Part shown: one piece after another, positions 26,657-37,458 of the stretch
How positions within the stretch are numbered: the first letter of the stretch is position 1
Layout: every line of letters starts with the position of its first letter
Assembly: GCA_963834855.1 (NCBI GenBank)
Contig: CAWIDH010000031.1
Span: forward strand, 62,001 to 126,000
Direction: 5' to 3'
From: DATJKD01 sp963834855
GTDB lineage: Bacteria > Pseudomonadota > Gammaproteobacteria > Steroidobacterales > Steroidobacteraceae
DNA length: 64,000 bases
Notes under the pieces: model-generated
Database searches by the model: none
The model's input: the letters and a program-made list of their open reading frames with translations, nothing else
Told to the model about the DNA's origin: nothing
Program-made: the position numbers and the translations under genes

Positions 26657-29600
26657 AGCTGCGCATCAGCGCGCACTCCGATGTAGGCGGCTGCGACCTC
26701 CGGCATCATCCCCTCGCGCGCGAGCAGACGGGCGAGCGTGGCGCGGCGATAGCGCCAGTCTTCCCATGCGTCGTCTGGCCAGTCTTCAATCTGGGCGCGC
26801 TGGGCAGCGGCGGCGTAGGAAGCGAAGGCCTTGAGCAGGAGTGCGTTCTTCTTCTGCGGCGAGCTCTCGGTAACGGCGGCCGCCTCGTCGCGCTCGCCGA
26901 ATCGTGCGAGCGCATTGGGCTCGCCGATATCGGCGCCCTTTCGATACCAGGACCAGGCCTTCGATGGGTCCGGCTGACGTGCAACAGGCGTCGCCGCGCC
27001 CGCGCCCGGAACTCCCTGCTCGTAGAGCTGGCCCAGCTCGAATGCAGCGATCGGCACGCCGTCCTCGCCAGGCCTTTTCGTAGAGCGAAACCGCGCGGCC
27101 GGGATCGGGCGTTCCGGCGGACGCATCGGCGAGCAGGCCTGCCAGATCGACTTGCGCGGCACGATAACCGCCCGACACTGCGCGCTCGAACTCTTGTCGC
27201 GCGCCCTTCAGATCGCGCTTCGCGACCAATGCGCGGCCCAATTGATAGGCCAGTCGCGGTGCAGTTCCCGACTCCGCGATTTCCTGCGTACAGGCATCGC
27301 CGGCAGAGTCAGCGGAGATCTTCCCTTGTGCGACGCCCGACGCCCGACGATCGGGATCGTAGGGCGCTGCAGCCGCGGAATCGCATTTCGAGGCATCGTC
27401 GGGCCAGGCCCTGACCCGCGCATCCCGCGGCAGGCCCAACCGGGACCGCTCCAGCTCCGAGAGCTCGTCGATTTTCGCAGCCTGTGACCACGCAATCTGT
27501 GTGTCCAGGTCCGCGGCAACGTCCGCGTCCCAGATGCGCGCGGTTCCGTCCTGCGAGGCGGTGACGATGCGCCGGCCATCGGGGGACCATGCGGCCGACC
27601 AGACGACCTCGCCATGGCCGGAGAGGACGGCGAGCTGCACGCCGCTGTCCGCATTCCAGATGCGCACCGTCCGGTCCTCGCCGGCGGTGACGATGTGCCG
27701 CCCATCGGGCGAGAACGCGGCACGTCATAACGGCCTTGCCATGGCCGGAGAGGACGGTGAGTGGCTTGCCCGTGTCCGCGTCCCAGATGCGCGCGGTCAG
27801 GTCGTCGGAGGCAGTGACGATGCGCCGCCCGTCGGGCGAGTACGCGGCGGAGTGGACCCCATCGCGATGGCCGGTGAGCATGTTGACTTGCCGGGCGGTG
27901 TCCGCGTCCCAGATGCGCGCGGTCCAGTCAAAGGAGGCGGTCACGATGCGCCGCCCGTCGGGCGAGAACGTGGCGGTGCGGACGTTGGCGGCTCCACGAG
28001 CCGAGGCGCCCTCGCCATGGCCGGACAGGACGGCGAGCGGCTTGCCCGTGTCCGCGTCCCAGGTGCGCGCGGTAGAGTCGTTGGAGGCGGTGACGATGCG
28101 CCGCCCGTCGGGCGAGAACGCCGCGCTGGCGAAAGTACCGCTACCGCCAGGCACGTCGTGATGGCCGGAGACGACGGCGAGCGGCGCGCCCGTATCCGCG
28201 TCCCAGGTGCGCGCCGTCCAGTCGTTGGAGGCGGTGACGATTCGCCGCCCGTCGGGCGAGTACGCGGCGCTGCGGACTTGAACGTCATGGCCGGAGATTT
28301 CGGCGATCGGCCTCGCCGTGGCCGCATCCCAGGTGCGCGCGGTCCCGTCCATGGAGGCGGTGACGATGCGCCGCCCGTCGGGCGAGTACGCAGCGGTCTG
28401 GACCGAATCGCCATGGCCGGTGAGCATGTCGAGTTGCCCGGCCGCGTCCGCGCCCCAGATGAGCGCGGTGCGGTCAAAGGAGGCGGTCACGATGCGCCGC
28501 CCGTCGGGCGAGAACGCGGCGCTGCGAACGACGACGCTATGGCCGGCGAGGACGGCGAGCTGCGTGCCCGTCTCCGCGTCCCAGATGCGCGCGGTCTTGT
28601 CCTCGCCGGCGGTAACGATGCGCCGCCCGTCGGGCGAGAATGCGGCGCCCAGGACACCACCGCCGAACCCGCCTGGGCCATGGCCTGAGAAGACGGTGAG
28701 CGGCTTGCCCGTATCCGCGTCCCAGGTGCGCGCGGTTCCGTCCATGGAGGCGGTGACGATGCGCCGGCCATCCGGCGAGAACGCGGGTGACATGACGGAC
28801 GTCGTCGTGACCGGAGAGTGTGGCGAGCGGCCTGCCCGTAGCCGCGTCCCAGGTACGCGCGGTCCCGTCCTGGGAGGCGGTGACGATGCGCCGGCCATCC
28901 GGCGAGAACGCGGCACCCAGGACGCCCTCGTCGTGGCCGGAGAGGACGGTGAGCTGCTCGCCGCTGGCCGCGTCCCAGATGCGCGCGGTCTGGTCGTCGG
29001 AGGCGGTGAGGATGCGCCGCCCGTCGGGCGAGAACACCGCGGAGAAGACACGATCGCCGTGGCCGGAAAGCACCGCGAGCTGCTTAGCTGTGGCCGCCTC
29101 CCAGACGCGCGCGGTCTTGTCGGCGGAAGCGGTGACGATGCGCCGCCCGTCGGGCGAGAACTCGGCCCAGATGACGGCATCGACATGGCCGGAGAGCACG
29201 GCGAGCTGCTTAGCCGTGGCCGCATCCCAGATGCGCGCGGTCTGGTCGTCGGAGGCGGTAACGATGCGCCGCCCGTCGGGCGAGTACGAGGCGAACGGCA
29301 CGCCACCGTCATGGCCGGAAAGTACGGCCAGCCTGGTGTCGGCCGCGCGCGCTTCCTGGAACACGTTGATTGCCGAGGCGGACCGCGCACTCGGGTTCGC
29401 GAGGACTTCGACGATGATTGCCTGCGCGCCCGGAACGTCGCCGTCCGCCAGATGCCGGGCCGCCGTGTCGGTGACCAACCGCAGCTGGGCCGCCAGCGCC
29501 CGTTGCGCCTGGGACTCGGCCTCATGCTGCTTTCGCAAGGCGATCAAACCGGCTCCGGAGGCAAGCAGCGCAAGAACGGTCACGACGCCGGCGACCAGAG

Positions 29601-31791
29601 CCAGCACGCGTACCGAGCGGCTGCGTATGCGCCTGTCATCGGCCTGCGAGCGCTCGATGTAATCAACGAGATGGGCTTCGGTGTCCGCGCGATGCTCGCG
29701 CAGGAGACGCTGTCCGTCGATCAGGTCGAGGTCCGTGAGGAGTCCCGGTTCGTGGCCAAGACGCGCGCGCCAGGCGGCAAATCTCGCGCGTAGCGTTGCT
29801 TTGCGCTTGTCCTTGGTGGCGAAGTCCTCGCCGGAGTCCTTTGACGCGCGCCACAGCGCATACCGCTCCTCGATGCGGCGGCGGATCTTGAGGGCTTCGG
29901 CATTGTCCTGCACGAAATCGCGCGCCCGGGCCCATCGCGTGATGAGCGCTTCGTGGGCCACACGGACGGTCGGGCCGCCACCCGTTTCAGCATCGCTGAC
30001 CAGCAGGCGCGCATCGGAATGGAGCAGCGCCTCGACCAGCCTGCGTTGCGCCGTGCCCGGCGGAAACGTCGACAGAGGCACCCGCCTGGAGATGGCGCGG
30101 TCGACGTCGCCGTCGGTGGTGCCCATCTGGACCAACGCGAACAGCACCGAACCGAGCGCCTGGCGATCCTCGGGCGCGCAGCTCTCCAATACCGCGTCCG
30201 CCCGGGTGGCGATCGCGCCTCCCAGCCGGCCGAGCCGCTCGTAGGTCGCAAAGGTCAGGGCGGTGCCCTGGGCCTCGAGCACATCGCTGCGATAGAGCTG
30301 GTCCAGGAGATAGGAGAGCAGCGGCAGTGCCCCGGCTTCGTGGGCGACTTCCTCTGCGATGATCTCGTTGAGCGGCACGTCGGTCGTCGGGTGGTGCTCG
30401 AAGCCGACCCCCGCCGCGGCCGCGGGACGCCGGATCATCTGGCTCAGCTGCGTCTGTGTGGGTGGCAGGAGCTCGAGTCGACCGTCGCGCTCGGCCATTC
30501 GTACGAGCTCCGGCGTGTCGTCGGCCTGGTGCCAGAAGTCCTTGCGCATCGTGGCAATGACCCAGACGTGACCCGAGCGCACCAGGCCCGCGACCAGGGC
30601 GATGAAGCGTTGCCGCTCCAGAGGCGTCAGCAGTTCGTTCGTGAACAGCTCTTCGAGCTGATCCAGCACGAGTACGAGTCGCGCGGTCTCGTACTCCAGC
30701 ATGCGGCCACTCTTGCGCGCGGTGACCGCCAGCTGTCCAAGCACCGCAGCGATCGGATAGGCGGGTTCGGCCGTGGCATTGCGCAGGTGCGCGGCAAGAC
30801 CCGAAACCGATTGGCCCGGCCCGATGAGTTCCGACAGACCTTCGTCCGCGGAAACCTGCATCGTGAGCCTGCGCGCAAGCGCATCAAAGAGATCCTCGCC
30901 CTCTTGCGCATCGCTGGGGCGGAAAATGACGCGCCGCAGGAACGCGACGCCCGGTATGCGTCGCGGCACGAAGAGCTTCGGAACGATGCCTGCCTTCACC
31001 AGCGACGACTTGCCGGAGCCGCTGGCTCCCAGCACGAGCAGGAACGGCGAGCCTGCCGCGGCGCTCGCCACGAGCTGGACCATGGCCTTCGTCAGGGCAT
31101 CGTCCTGGCCGAAGAAGATCGGCGCGTGCTCGAACTCGTAGGATTCCAGTCCGCGAAACGGCGCCTGCGTCCATATCCGGGTTCCCTGTTCGTGACCGGC
31201 CGAGGCCAGGGGTGCAATGCGCTTCTCGATGAGCTTGCGCAGGTGCTTTTCGAATGCCGCTGCAAACTCGGTGCCGTTTGCAAACTCGGTGTAGGCGCCG
31301 AGATAGGTTCCCTGGTTGGCGAAGTGCCGTGACCAGAACCGGTCGAGCTCCTCGAGCTGCTCGATGTCCTTCCGCCGGTGCTCGGAATCCAGGGTGTTTA
31401 CGCGGGCGTACTCGCGGCTGCGGTAGACGAGGAGATCCGGCGTTCCGACCTCCCGGGTAGCTTTCAAGGCTTCCTCGTACTCCCACTCTGTTCCGGTCAC
31501 GGGCGCGCGCCCGTCGATTCCGCGGTACTCACGCACCTTCGTGCGCTCCGGCAGAGGCGTGCCCAGCCGCGACCAGACGATCAGCACGACGATGTCGAAT
31601 GCGCTCGGCGGCTCGATCGAGTCCTGGAAATGCCCCGAGGCGACCATTGCCTCGTATTCCCAGAGATAAGGCTCGATCGTGAAGAAGCGCGCGTAGTCCT
31701 GCGCCAGGCGTTCGATGGTGAGTGCCGCGATCTCGCGCGTCGCACTGACATCGCCAGGCGAGGAAAGGAAGATCCTCAGCCGCTTGATCAC
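26641..31791 (-). CDS. DUF4062 - nSTAND1 NTPase - TM - 14 WD40 - Sel1/TPR protein (three frameshifts)
   Basis: About 1715 residues after removing single bases near 28790, 27720 and 27070 (5148 bases remain, a whole number of codons). The N-terminal Rossmann-like domain (residues 1-190, RIFLSSPGDVSATRE) resembles DUF4062. A novel-STAND NTPase follows: PFRGLESYEFEHAPIFFGQD (residues 211-230), Walker A GASGSGKSS (255-263), Walker B LVLVLDQLEELF (372-383), and the helical region with VAHEALITRW. There is one membrane helix at 727-752. Fourteen WD40 blades start at about 821, each near SPDGRRIVTAS..D.TARIWDA. A tail of about 300 residues has Sel1-like repeats. STAND proteins switch by oligomerising; WD40 propellers usually bind the trigger. 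Such architectures are typical of bacterial conflict and signalling systems. Confidence 0.85.
27495..29331 (-). repeat. Tandem WD40-coding repeats, 14 units of about 126 bp
   Basis: The block CGCCG(C/G)CC(G/A)TC(G/C)GGCGAG recurs near 27570, 27696, 27822, 27948, 28100, 28241, 28370, 28496, 28621, 28763, 28892, 29018, 29144 and 29270. Most spacings are 125-129 bases, with three longer ones of about 141-152 where blades carry insertions. Units are very similar at the DNA level, implying recent amplification or gene conversion. Fourteen units fit two seven-bladed propellers. Confidence 0.9.
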
Positions 31792-31834
31792 GGGCGGCGG
31801 ACACTACGGCATTGGATTGGCACGGTCCAGCGCG

Positions 31835-34786
31835 TCAGAAGCGCAGCGCCAGCGTGACGTAGTAGCGTCGCCCCAGCACGTCGAACTGTGACGGGTCCGT
31901 GTTCGCATTGCCCACGCCGGAAAGATCGGGGGCTGCTCGTTAGTCAGATTCTCGACCCCGGCGCGGATCGTGAGATTGTCGAACCAGCCGTCATCGAACG
32001 TGTAGCTGCCGTCGACGTCGAAGTAGTCCCTGTGCGGCACGGTCATGTCGGTCGTCTTGAATCCGAATCGGGAGGTGTCGACCGTCGAGTCGACGTATTG
32101 CCAGCTCAGCCCGACGTCGAAATCACGCCACGTGTAGCGCAGGTCCGCGAGCCACTTCCATTCCGGATAGGAGCCGCCAAAGCCACCGATCGTTCCGGCG
32201 AACTGGTCCGCAGGTACGGCGCTCGTCGTCTGGAGCTCGAACCTATCCAGCCAGCCGACGTACCAGCCGACGCCGAGCGTGCCGGGTCCGACGGGCAGGC
32301 TCCAGTCGACCTGGAAGTCGACGCCCGACGTCGTCTGCGTGGCGAGGTTATAGAGCGTGTCAACGGCGCCGACGACCTCCCCGGTGGCCGAATCGCGGCC
32401 GAACAGCGTGCACCAGTAGTTGTCCGCCGCGTAAGCCGGATTGTAGACGGGGTCGAAGCAGTTCAGGACGGCGGTGCCTGCGTCCACGAATGTGACCACG
32501 TCGTCGATCTCGATGCGATACCAGTCGATGGTGAACTGCAGGTCACGCACCCAGGGCGATTCGAACCCGGGGCGCACGACGATGCCGGCGGTGACCGTGT
32601 CGGCGGTCTCGGGCTCGAGATCCGGGTTGCCGACGACGGTCGTCAGGATATCGGAAGCGGAGTAATCGGGCAGCAGCTCCACCGGCATCCCCTGCTCGAC
32701 GCACAGTGCCTCGACCAGCTGCGCGTCGGGACCGTTCCGCTGATCGCTGTCCACGCTGCAGGGCTCGGGTGGGAACAAAAAGACGAAGCTCGACGTTCCG
32801 GGCAGGAACAACTCGAAGATGGAAGGCACGCGCACCGCGCGCTGGTAGGACCCACGCAGGCGTACGGCGGTCATCGGTTGATACAGCAGCTCCGCCTTCC
32901 ACGCGTCGACCCCGCCCGCGGATGCGTAGTCTGAATACCGGTATCCGAACACCGATTCGAGCGACTCGACGCCCGGCAGGTCCGCCAGGAGCGGGATCGC
33001 GGCCTCGACGTAGACGTCGGTGTTGTGGTCCTCGCCATCGATGTCGTCGGCGGCCTCGGAGCCGACGATGTCTGGACCGCCGTCCGGCAGGATCGTCCGC
33101 AGGGCTTCGTCCGCACGATACTCGTACTCGTCGCTGCGATACTGCACGCCGATCGCCATCCGCAGATCGCCCGCGGGGAGCGCGAACGGCGCACCGTGGG
33201 CCGAGATCTCGGCAATCACTTGCCGCGACGTCGGCCTCGATGCCGGCGTCGACGGCAATGTAGTCCGCGCATCCGGGCAGGACCGAGCCGACGCCGAAGG
33301 GATTGAAACCCCCGCAGATGGAGACGCCGCCGTCCGGCGCGAACGTCAGTTCCTCGACCCGCGAACGGCTGACATTGCCGGTCTGGTACTTCCACTGGCT
33401 GCTCGCACCGTATTGCGCATAGACGTCGAAGTCCCAGTCGCCCGGCAGGCGGCCGCGCGCCCCGGCCGTCAGCTGGTGCATGTCGTAGTTGTTCTCGTGC
33501 ACTCGCGGTCCGCGCTCGGGCAACCGTTTGCCGAAATCAAACGGAGCGTCCGGGTCCTGGCGCGAGTCGAGCAGGCGCTTGAGGTCCGCCGGGATGAACG
33601 GATTGGTGGGTGGCATGACGACAGACTGCAGCGGGACCGGTGCGACCTGGCTGTTGACCGTGTAGTCGGCGTAAATACCCTCGGCGTACAACTCGAGGTC
33701 GTCGGTCAGGTCGAAGTTCGCGGACGCGTAGGCCGACGTCCGGGTCAGCGGCATCTGCAGGGCGACGAAATTCGCGAAATTGTAGTTGTGGAAAAAGGAG
33801 CTCGAGGTCAGTGGATCGCCCTGACCGCGGAAGTTTGCGACGCTGTCCGGCTCGACGTTGCCCATCGTGAACACGGTCCCGTCGGTGTTGAACCCGAAGT
33901 CATGATTGCCCTCTTGCGGTACCGTTCCGGCGGGATATCCGTAGGATTCGAACACGCGTCGAATACCTCCGGATCCGCGTCGATTGTCACCGTCAGAACG
34001 CCACGCCTTCCTCGGTGAAACTCGACCCGATGCCCACGTAGGCGTTGCCGGGGCCGGTGATGCCCTCGCCAGGCCCGACATAGAACAACGGCGGCCCGCG
34101 AAAACTCCCGCGCCGGCTGATTGATCTGGGCACGATCGTAGTAGCCGACATAGCCCATGATCGATCCGCGGCCATCCGCGAAGCCCGTGCCGGCCGTAAG
34201 CGAGATGTCGTATTCCTCGCCGTCGCCGCGATCGGTCTGACCCCAGCGCCCGCCAAGCTCGACGCCGTCGAATTCACGCCGCAGCCGGAAGTTGACGACG
34301 CCCGCGATTGCGTCCGACCCGTAGACGGCCGAGGCCCCGCCGGTGACGACCTCTACGCTCTCGATCAGCGCCGGAGGAATGACGTTCAGGTCCGTCTCGC
34401 CATTGGCGTTGACCGGCGTCAGCCGCCGGCCGTCGACGAGGACCAGCGTGCGGTTGTCGCCGAGCCCACGAAGGTTGAGGCCCGCCCTGCCTTCGGAGTA
34501 GCTGTTCAGAGTTCCCCGCATCGTTGGATGTGCCGGTGTAGCTCGGCACGAACTGCGGATATCGATTCAGCGTCGTCTCGGCGGTGCCCGACGACGTACG
34601 CTCGAATGCTGCGGCCGGCACCGCCACGATCGGGCTCGCTGCCTCGAAGTTCGGCCGTGCGATGCGCGTGCCGGTCACGACGACTTCCTCGAGTGATTGG
34701 TCGTCAGCTCTCGCGGAGAACGGGCAGGCGATCACGGCCAGCAGACATGATCCGGACAGCGCGATTCGAACTGGCCCCACGTTCAA
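31835..34786 (-). CDS. TonB-dependent receptor 2 of the central region (several frameshifts)
   Basis: Related to receptor 1 along its whole length. The signal peptide begins NVGPVRIALSGSCLLA and ends SARA; the TonB-box-like region is LEEVVVTGTRIAR; the plug has NRTLVLVDGRRLTPV and GGASAVYGSDAIAGVVNFR; the barrel has WKAELLYQPMTAVRLRGSYQ and ends LALRF. The TTG at 34786 is the likely start, after a GGGGG run. Frame changes are seen near 34515, 34100, 34000, 33220 and 31915. The first two and the fourth are single-base insertions. The last looks like a one-base loss, and the one near 34000 may be one insertion or two losses. The gene lies 43 bases upstream of the STAND gene on the same strand, so the two may share a transcript. 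Confidence 0.82.
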
Positions 34787-35443
34787 CCCCCAGAGTTGAC
34801 GTCAGCGCGCCGCCGGCTCACCGAGGCGTTCGATGTCCGATGGCAGCAATTCAGGCCGCGCCAGGAATCTTCTTCGTTCGCCGTCCGCCACCGAACGCAA
34901 CCGGGCGACGATCGCCTCGAATCGACGCGGACCTCGGATCGTTCGTCGCAGGCCGGTACGTGGCCAGTCTCCGCCAGCCTCCGGCGTGATGCCCCCTTTC
35001 CGGTTCGATCATGGACTGTCGGTGTTCCCGGCGCAAGCGAGCCAGCGACGCCGGCCGGCTTCGTGGAATCGCGCACCGCGCCGGCAAGGATCGTGCTGAG
35101 CGCACTGGTCGTAGACACACATCGACGACTGCCGGATCCGGAGTCGCGTGCGCGAAGGAAGGGAGTCTGGACAGTGACCGTGTTTCACCAAGGAGGGTGA
35201 GCGAACGTTCGGAGCTCACAATTAGATTCATTCTGGAGTTCGTCGCGCAATACCCCGGCCGCTTGTGGACGACGTCGGCGCGATTCTCGCCGTGATCTGT
35301 GACTTGTGTCGGGCGGTTCGGCTCGCGTGATGGTTCAATGCGAACACGCGCGATCGCGGCGTTGTCTTGCCATATCTCGTTATGCCCAGCCCTCCACGGC
35401 TGCAGGTGTATCGCGGGCAGCGCTGCGGTCGCGCGACCACGGC
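34787..35443. other. Intergenic region upstream of TonB receptor 2
   Basis: 657 bases with no supported gene. Open frames here (for example 34796-35200 plus, 34851-35231 minus) have low-complexity Arg/Ala/Pro composition, overlap one another, and resemble no family. It should contain the promoter of receptor 2. I see no strong hairpin terminator, tRNA or repeat. Confidence 0.4.
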
Positions 35444-36286
35444 CTAGGACGCACGGGTGGCCGCCGGCCGCACGGCCTCAACGAAAGCCTCGATCGACTC
35501 GTGCGCCATGCGCGCAATCGCGGCTTCGGTCGCGTCGAACGTGATTCGCGCCTTCACAAAGCAACCCCGGCGTGTCGTGAGCAGGGCCGAGGTCATCTGC
35601 GAACCTGGCAGGTCGATGATGGTCATCAGGCAGCGCTGCCTGCCCGCGGGATCTAGAAACCGCGCCTCGTGCTTGACCCTGGCGCCGGGGCTCGCGTCGA
35701 TCACCGCCGCGACGACCTCAGCGTACTCGGCAACGACGCGTTGGTCCGCCAGATCCTCCGATGGCAGCGGCTGGCCGTTGTCGTACACGGAGACTATCGC
35801 TTCGATTCGAAGCCCGGCATACGACACGCTGCTTCCCAGTCCCGGCTTCTGCGGCTCGTCGTCCGTGGCATTGAAGAAGTGCAGCCAGCCCAGTTGGGTG
35901 GGCAGCCGCACGCCCGATCGCCGATCGACGAATTCGCGCGGAGCCGGAAGGTCGATCGATGTGCTGTCCGTAGCGAGGGCATCGAGCGCGAAATAGACGC
36001 CCTCCCGAAGGACAACATACTGCTGGTCGACGAGCTGCAAGGTCTCGATGCCCGCGCGGACGAGCTTCTTCTCCGGCGAAACGATTTCGAGATCGACCAG
36101 TCGCCAGCCGATCCTGCGCGCGACCCCCAGGCACCGCAGCACGACCGCCATGACTTCGACAGCGACCGGCAAGGCGGGCGCGGCTACGACGACCGGCGTG
36201 GCCTCGTTGCCGTCCCCGCCGCGTATGGGCAGGTCGACCTGGAAGGCCCGCTTCAGGAAATCACGAAGCGCGAATTCGTCCGGCAT
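35444..36286 (-). CDS. Hypothetical protein downstream of the arm B aminotransferase
   Basis: A 280-residue soluble protein that I do not recognise. The C-terminal half looks like a mixed alpha/beta domain (AGLRIEAIVSVYDNGQPLPS; GCFVKARITFDATEAAIARM), with no signal peptide or obvious active-site motif. Its ATG at 36286 lies 26 bases inside the 3' end of the aminotransferase gene, so it would be translationally coupled to it and form the end of the arm B Idh-to-aminotransferase transcript. Arm A has nothing comparable after its aminotransferase. Codon use is in line with a real high-GC gene. Confidence 0.65.
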   Translation of the reverse strand: MPDEFALRDFLKRAFQVDLPIRGGDGNEATPVVVAAPALPVAVEVMAVVLRCLGVARRIGWRLVDLEIVSPEKKLVRAGIETLQLVDQQYVVLREGVYFALDALATDSTSIDLPAPREFVDRRSGVRLPTQLGWLHFFNATDDEPQKPGLGSSVSYAGLRIEAIVSVYDNGQPLPSEDLADQRVVAEYAEVVAAVIDASPGARVKHEARFLDPAGRQRCLMTIIDLPGSQMTSALLTTRRGCFVKARITFDATEAAIARMAHESIEAFVEAVRPAATRAS

Positions 36287-37416
36287 GCGCTCGCCCGATG
36301 AAGGCGTCCAGCCTCGCGAGGCCTGCCACCGTCTTGTTCGCGTCGTAGCCGAAGCCCACCCGGATGCCGTTGCTCGCGCCGAAATGACCGGCGGGGACGA
36401 AGAGCACGGAGTGCTCGCGTCGCAACCGGTCGATCAGGTCAACGGAGTCGAAGTCGAACGAGTATTCGAAGTAGGCGATCGCGCCGGCGCGCGGCCGCAC
36501 GTAACTGTAGACGTCCCGGCGCTCATCGAGCCAGTCCTCCACGGCCGGAAGGTTCTGCCGGATGATGCGTCGCGTGCGCGCGAGGATGGCGTCGCGTCGC
36601 GCCGGCTCCATCGCGATGGCCGCGAGACGGTCGTTGAGCAAGCCCGGCGTCAGCGTCAGGTAATCGTGGCGAATCCAGGTCTGCGCGATGAACTCAGGCG
36701 GCGCGACGACCCACCCGATGCGAAGGCCCGGCATTCCGAAGGCCTTCGAGAGACCGGATGTGATGATGACCCGCTCATAGCGTCCCCAGAAGGTCGGCGT
36801 GATCGCGTCGGCATCGACTTCGGCGCCACGGTAGATCTCGTCGGCGATGATCCAGGCTCCGACGCGCCGTGCAGCGGCGATGATCGCCGAACATTTCCGC
36901 CTCGGTCAGCACCGCACCGGTCGGGTTGTTCGGGTTGGTTACGAGGATTGCCGTGGTCGTTGGCTTCACGGCGCGATCGAGCGACTCGAGATCGAGTGCC
37001 CAGCGCCTCACACCGCCGTCGTCGCGCAGCACGAGACGGAACGCATCAACCGCGCCGGCGTATGCGCCGCCCAGGCCCCAGGCCTGCAGGTAGTTCGGGA
37101 GCATGCACGCCAGCCGTCCCTCGCTGCCGAGCAAGGCCCAGAGCGTCACGTAGTTGGCTTCGGAGCCGCCGTTGGTGACCGTGACGTTCTCTGCAGCACA
37201 GCCCGGATAGAACTGCGCGATGTGATCCCGGAGCCTTCGCGACCCATCGGATTCCGCATAACAGAGACCTTGCGCGAGAAAACGCTCGCGCGCCTCGGGT
37301 GTTTCGAGGAGTTCTTCCACACGCAAAGGCAATACGCCGCTCTCCGAAAGATTGAGCTCGACCGCGTGCTCGTAGAGGCACTGCGTGCGCTCCATCTCGA
37401 AGGTTTCGATCTGCAT
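36261..37416 (-). CDS. Class I/II PLP aminotransferase, arm B (one frameshift)
   Basis: Paralogue of the aminotransferase at 17771-18931. It has TNGGSEANYVTLWALL, VTNPNNPTGAVLTEAEM, ADEIYRGAE, and then KAFGMPGLRIGWVVAPPEF in the second frame. One extra base near 36888 breaks the frame after TEAEM; without it the product is 384 residues (arm A: 386). It lies 42 bases downstream of the cyclodeaminase-like gene, as in arm A. It marks the inner border of arm B. Whether the break is real or a sequencing insertion cannot be told here. Confidence 0.83.
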
Positions 37417-37458
37417 ACAGCCTCCTGGGGGTTTCGCCCTGTGTCACTCGCCGGCGGG

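Noticed and set aside
27495..29331. Regularly spaced repeats that could suggest a CRISPR array or minisatellite
   Set aside because: Units are about 126 bp, in frame, and translate to WD40 blades; there are no spacer/repeat boundaries of CRISPR type.
34796..35231. Open frames in the gap upstream of TonB receptor 2
   Set aside because: Overlapping frames on both strands with low-complexity basic composition and no family resemblance.
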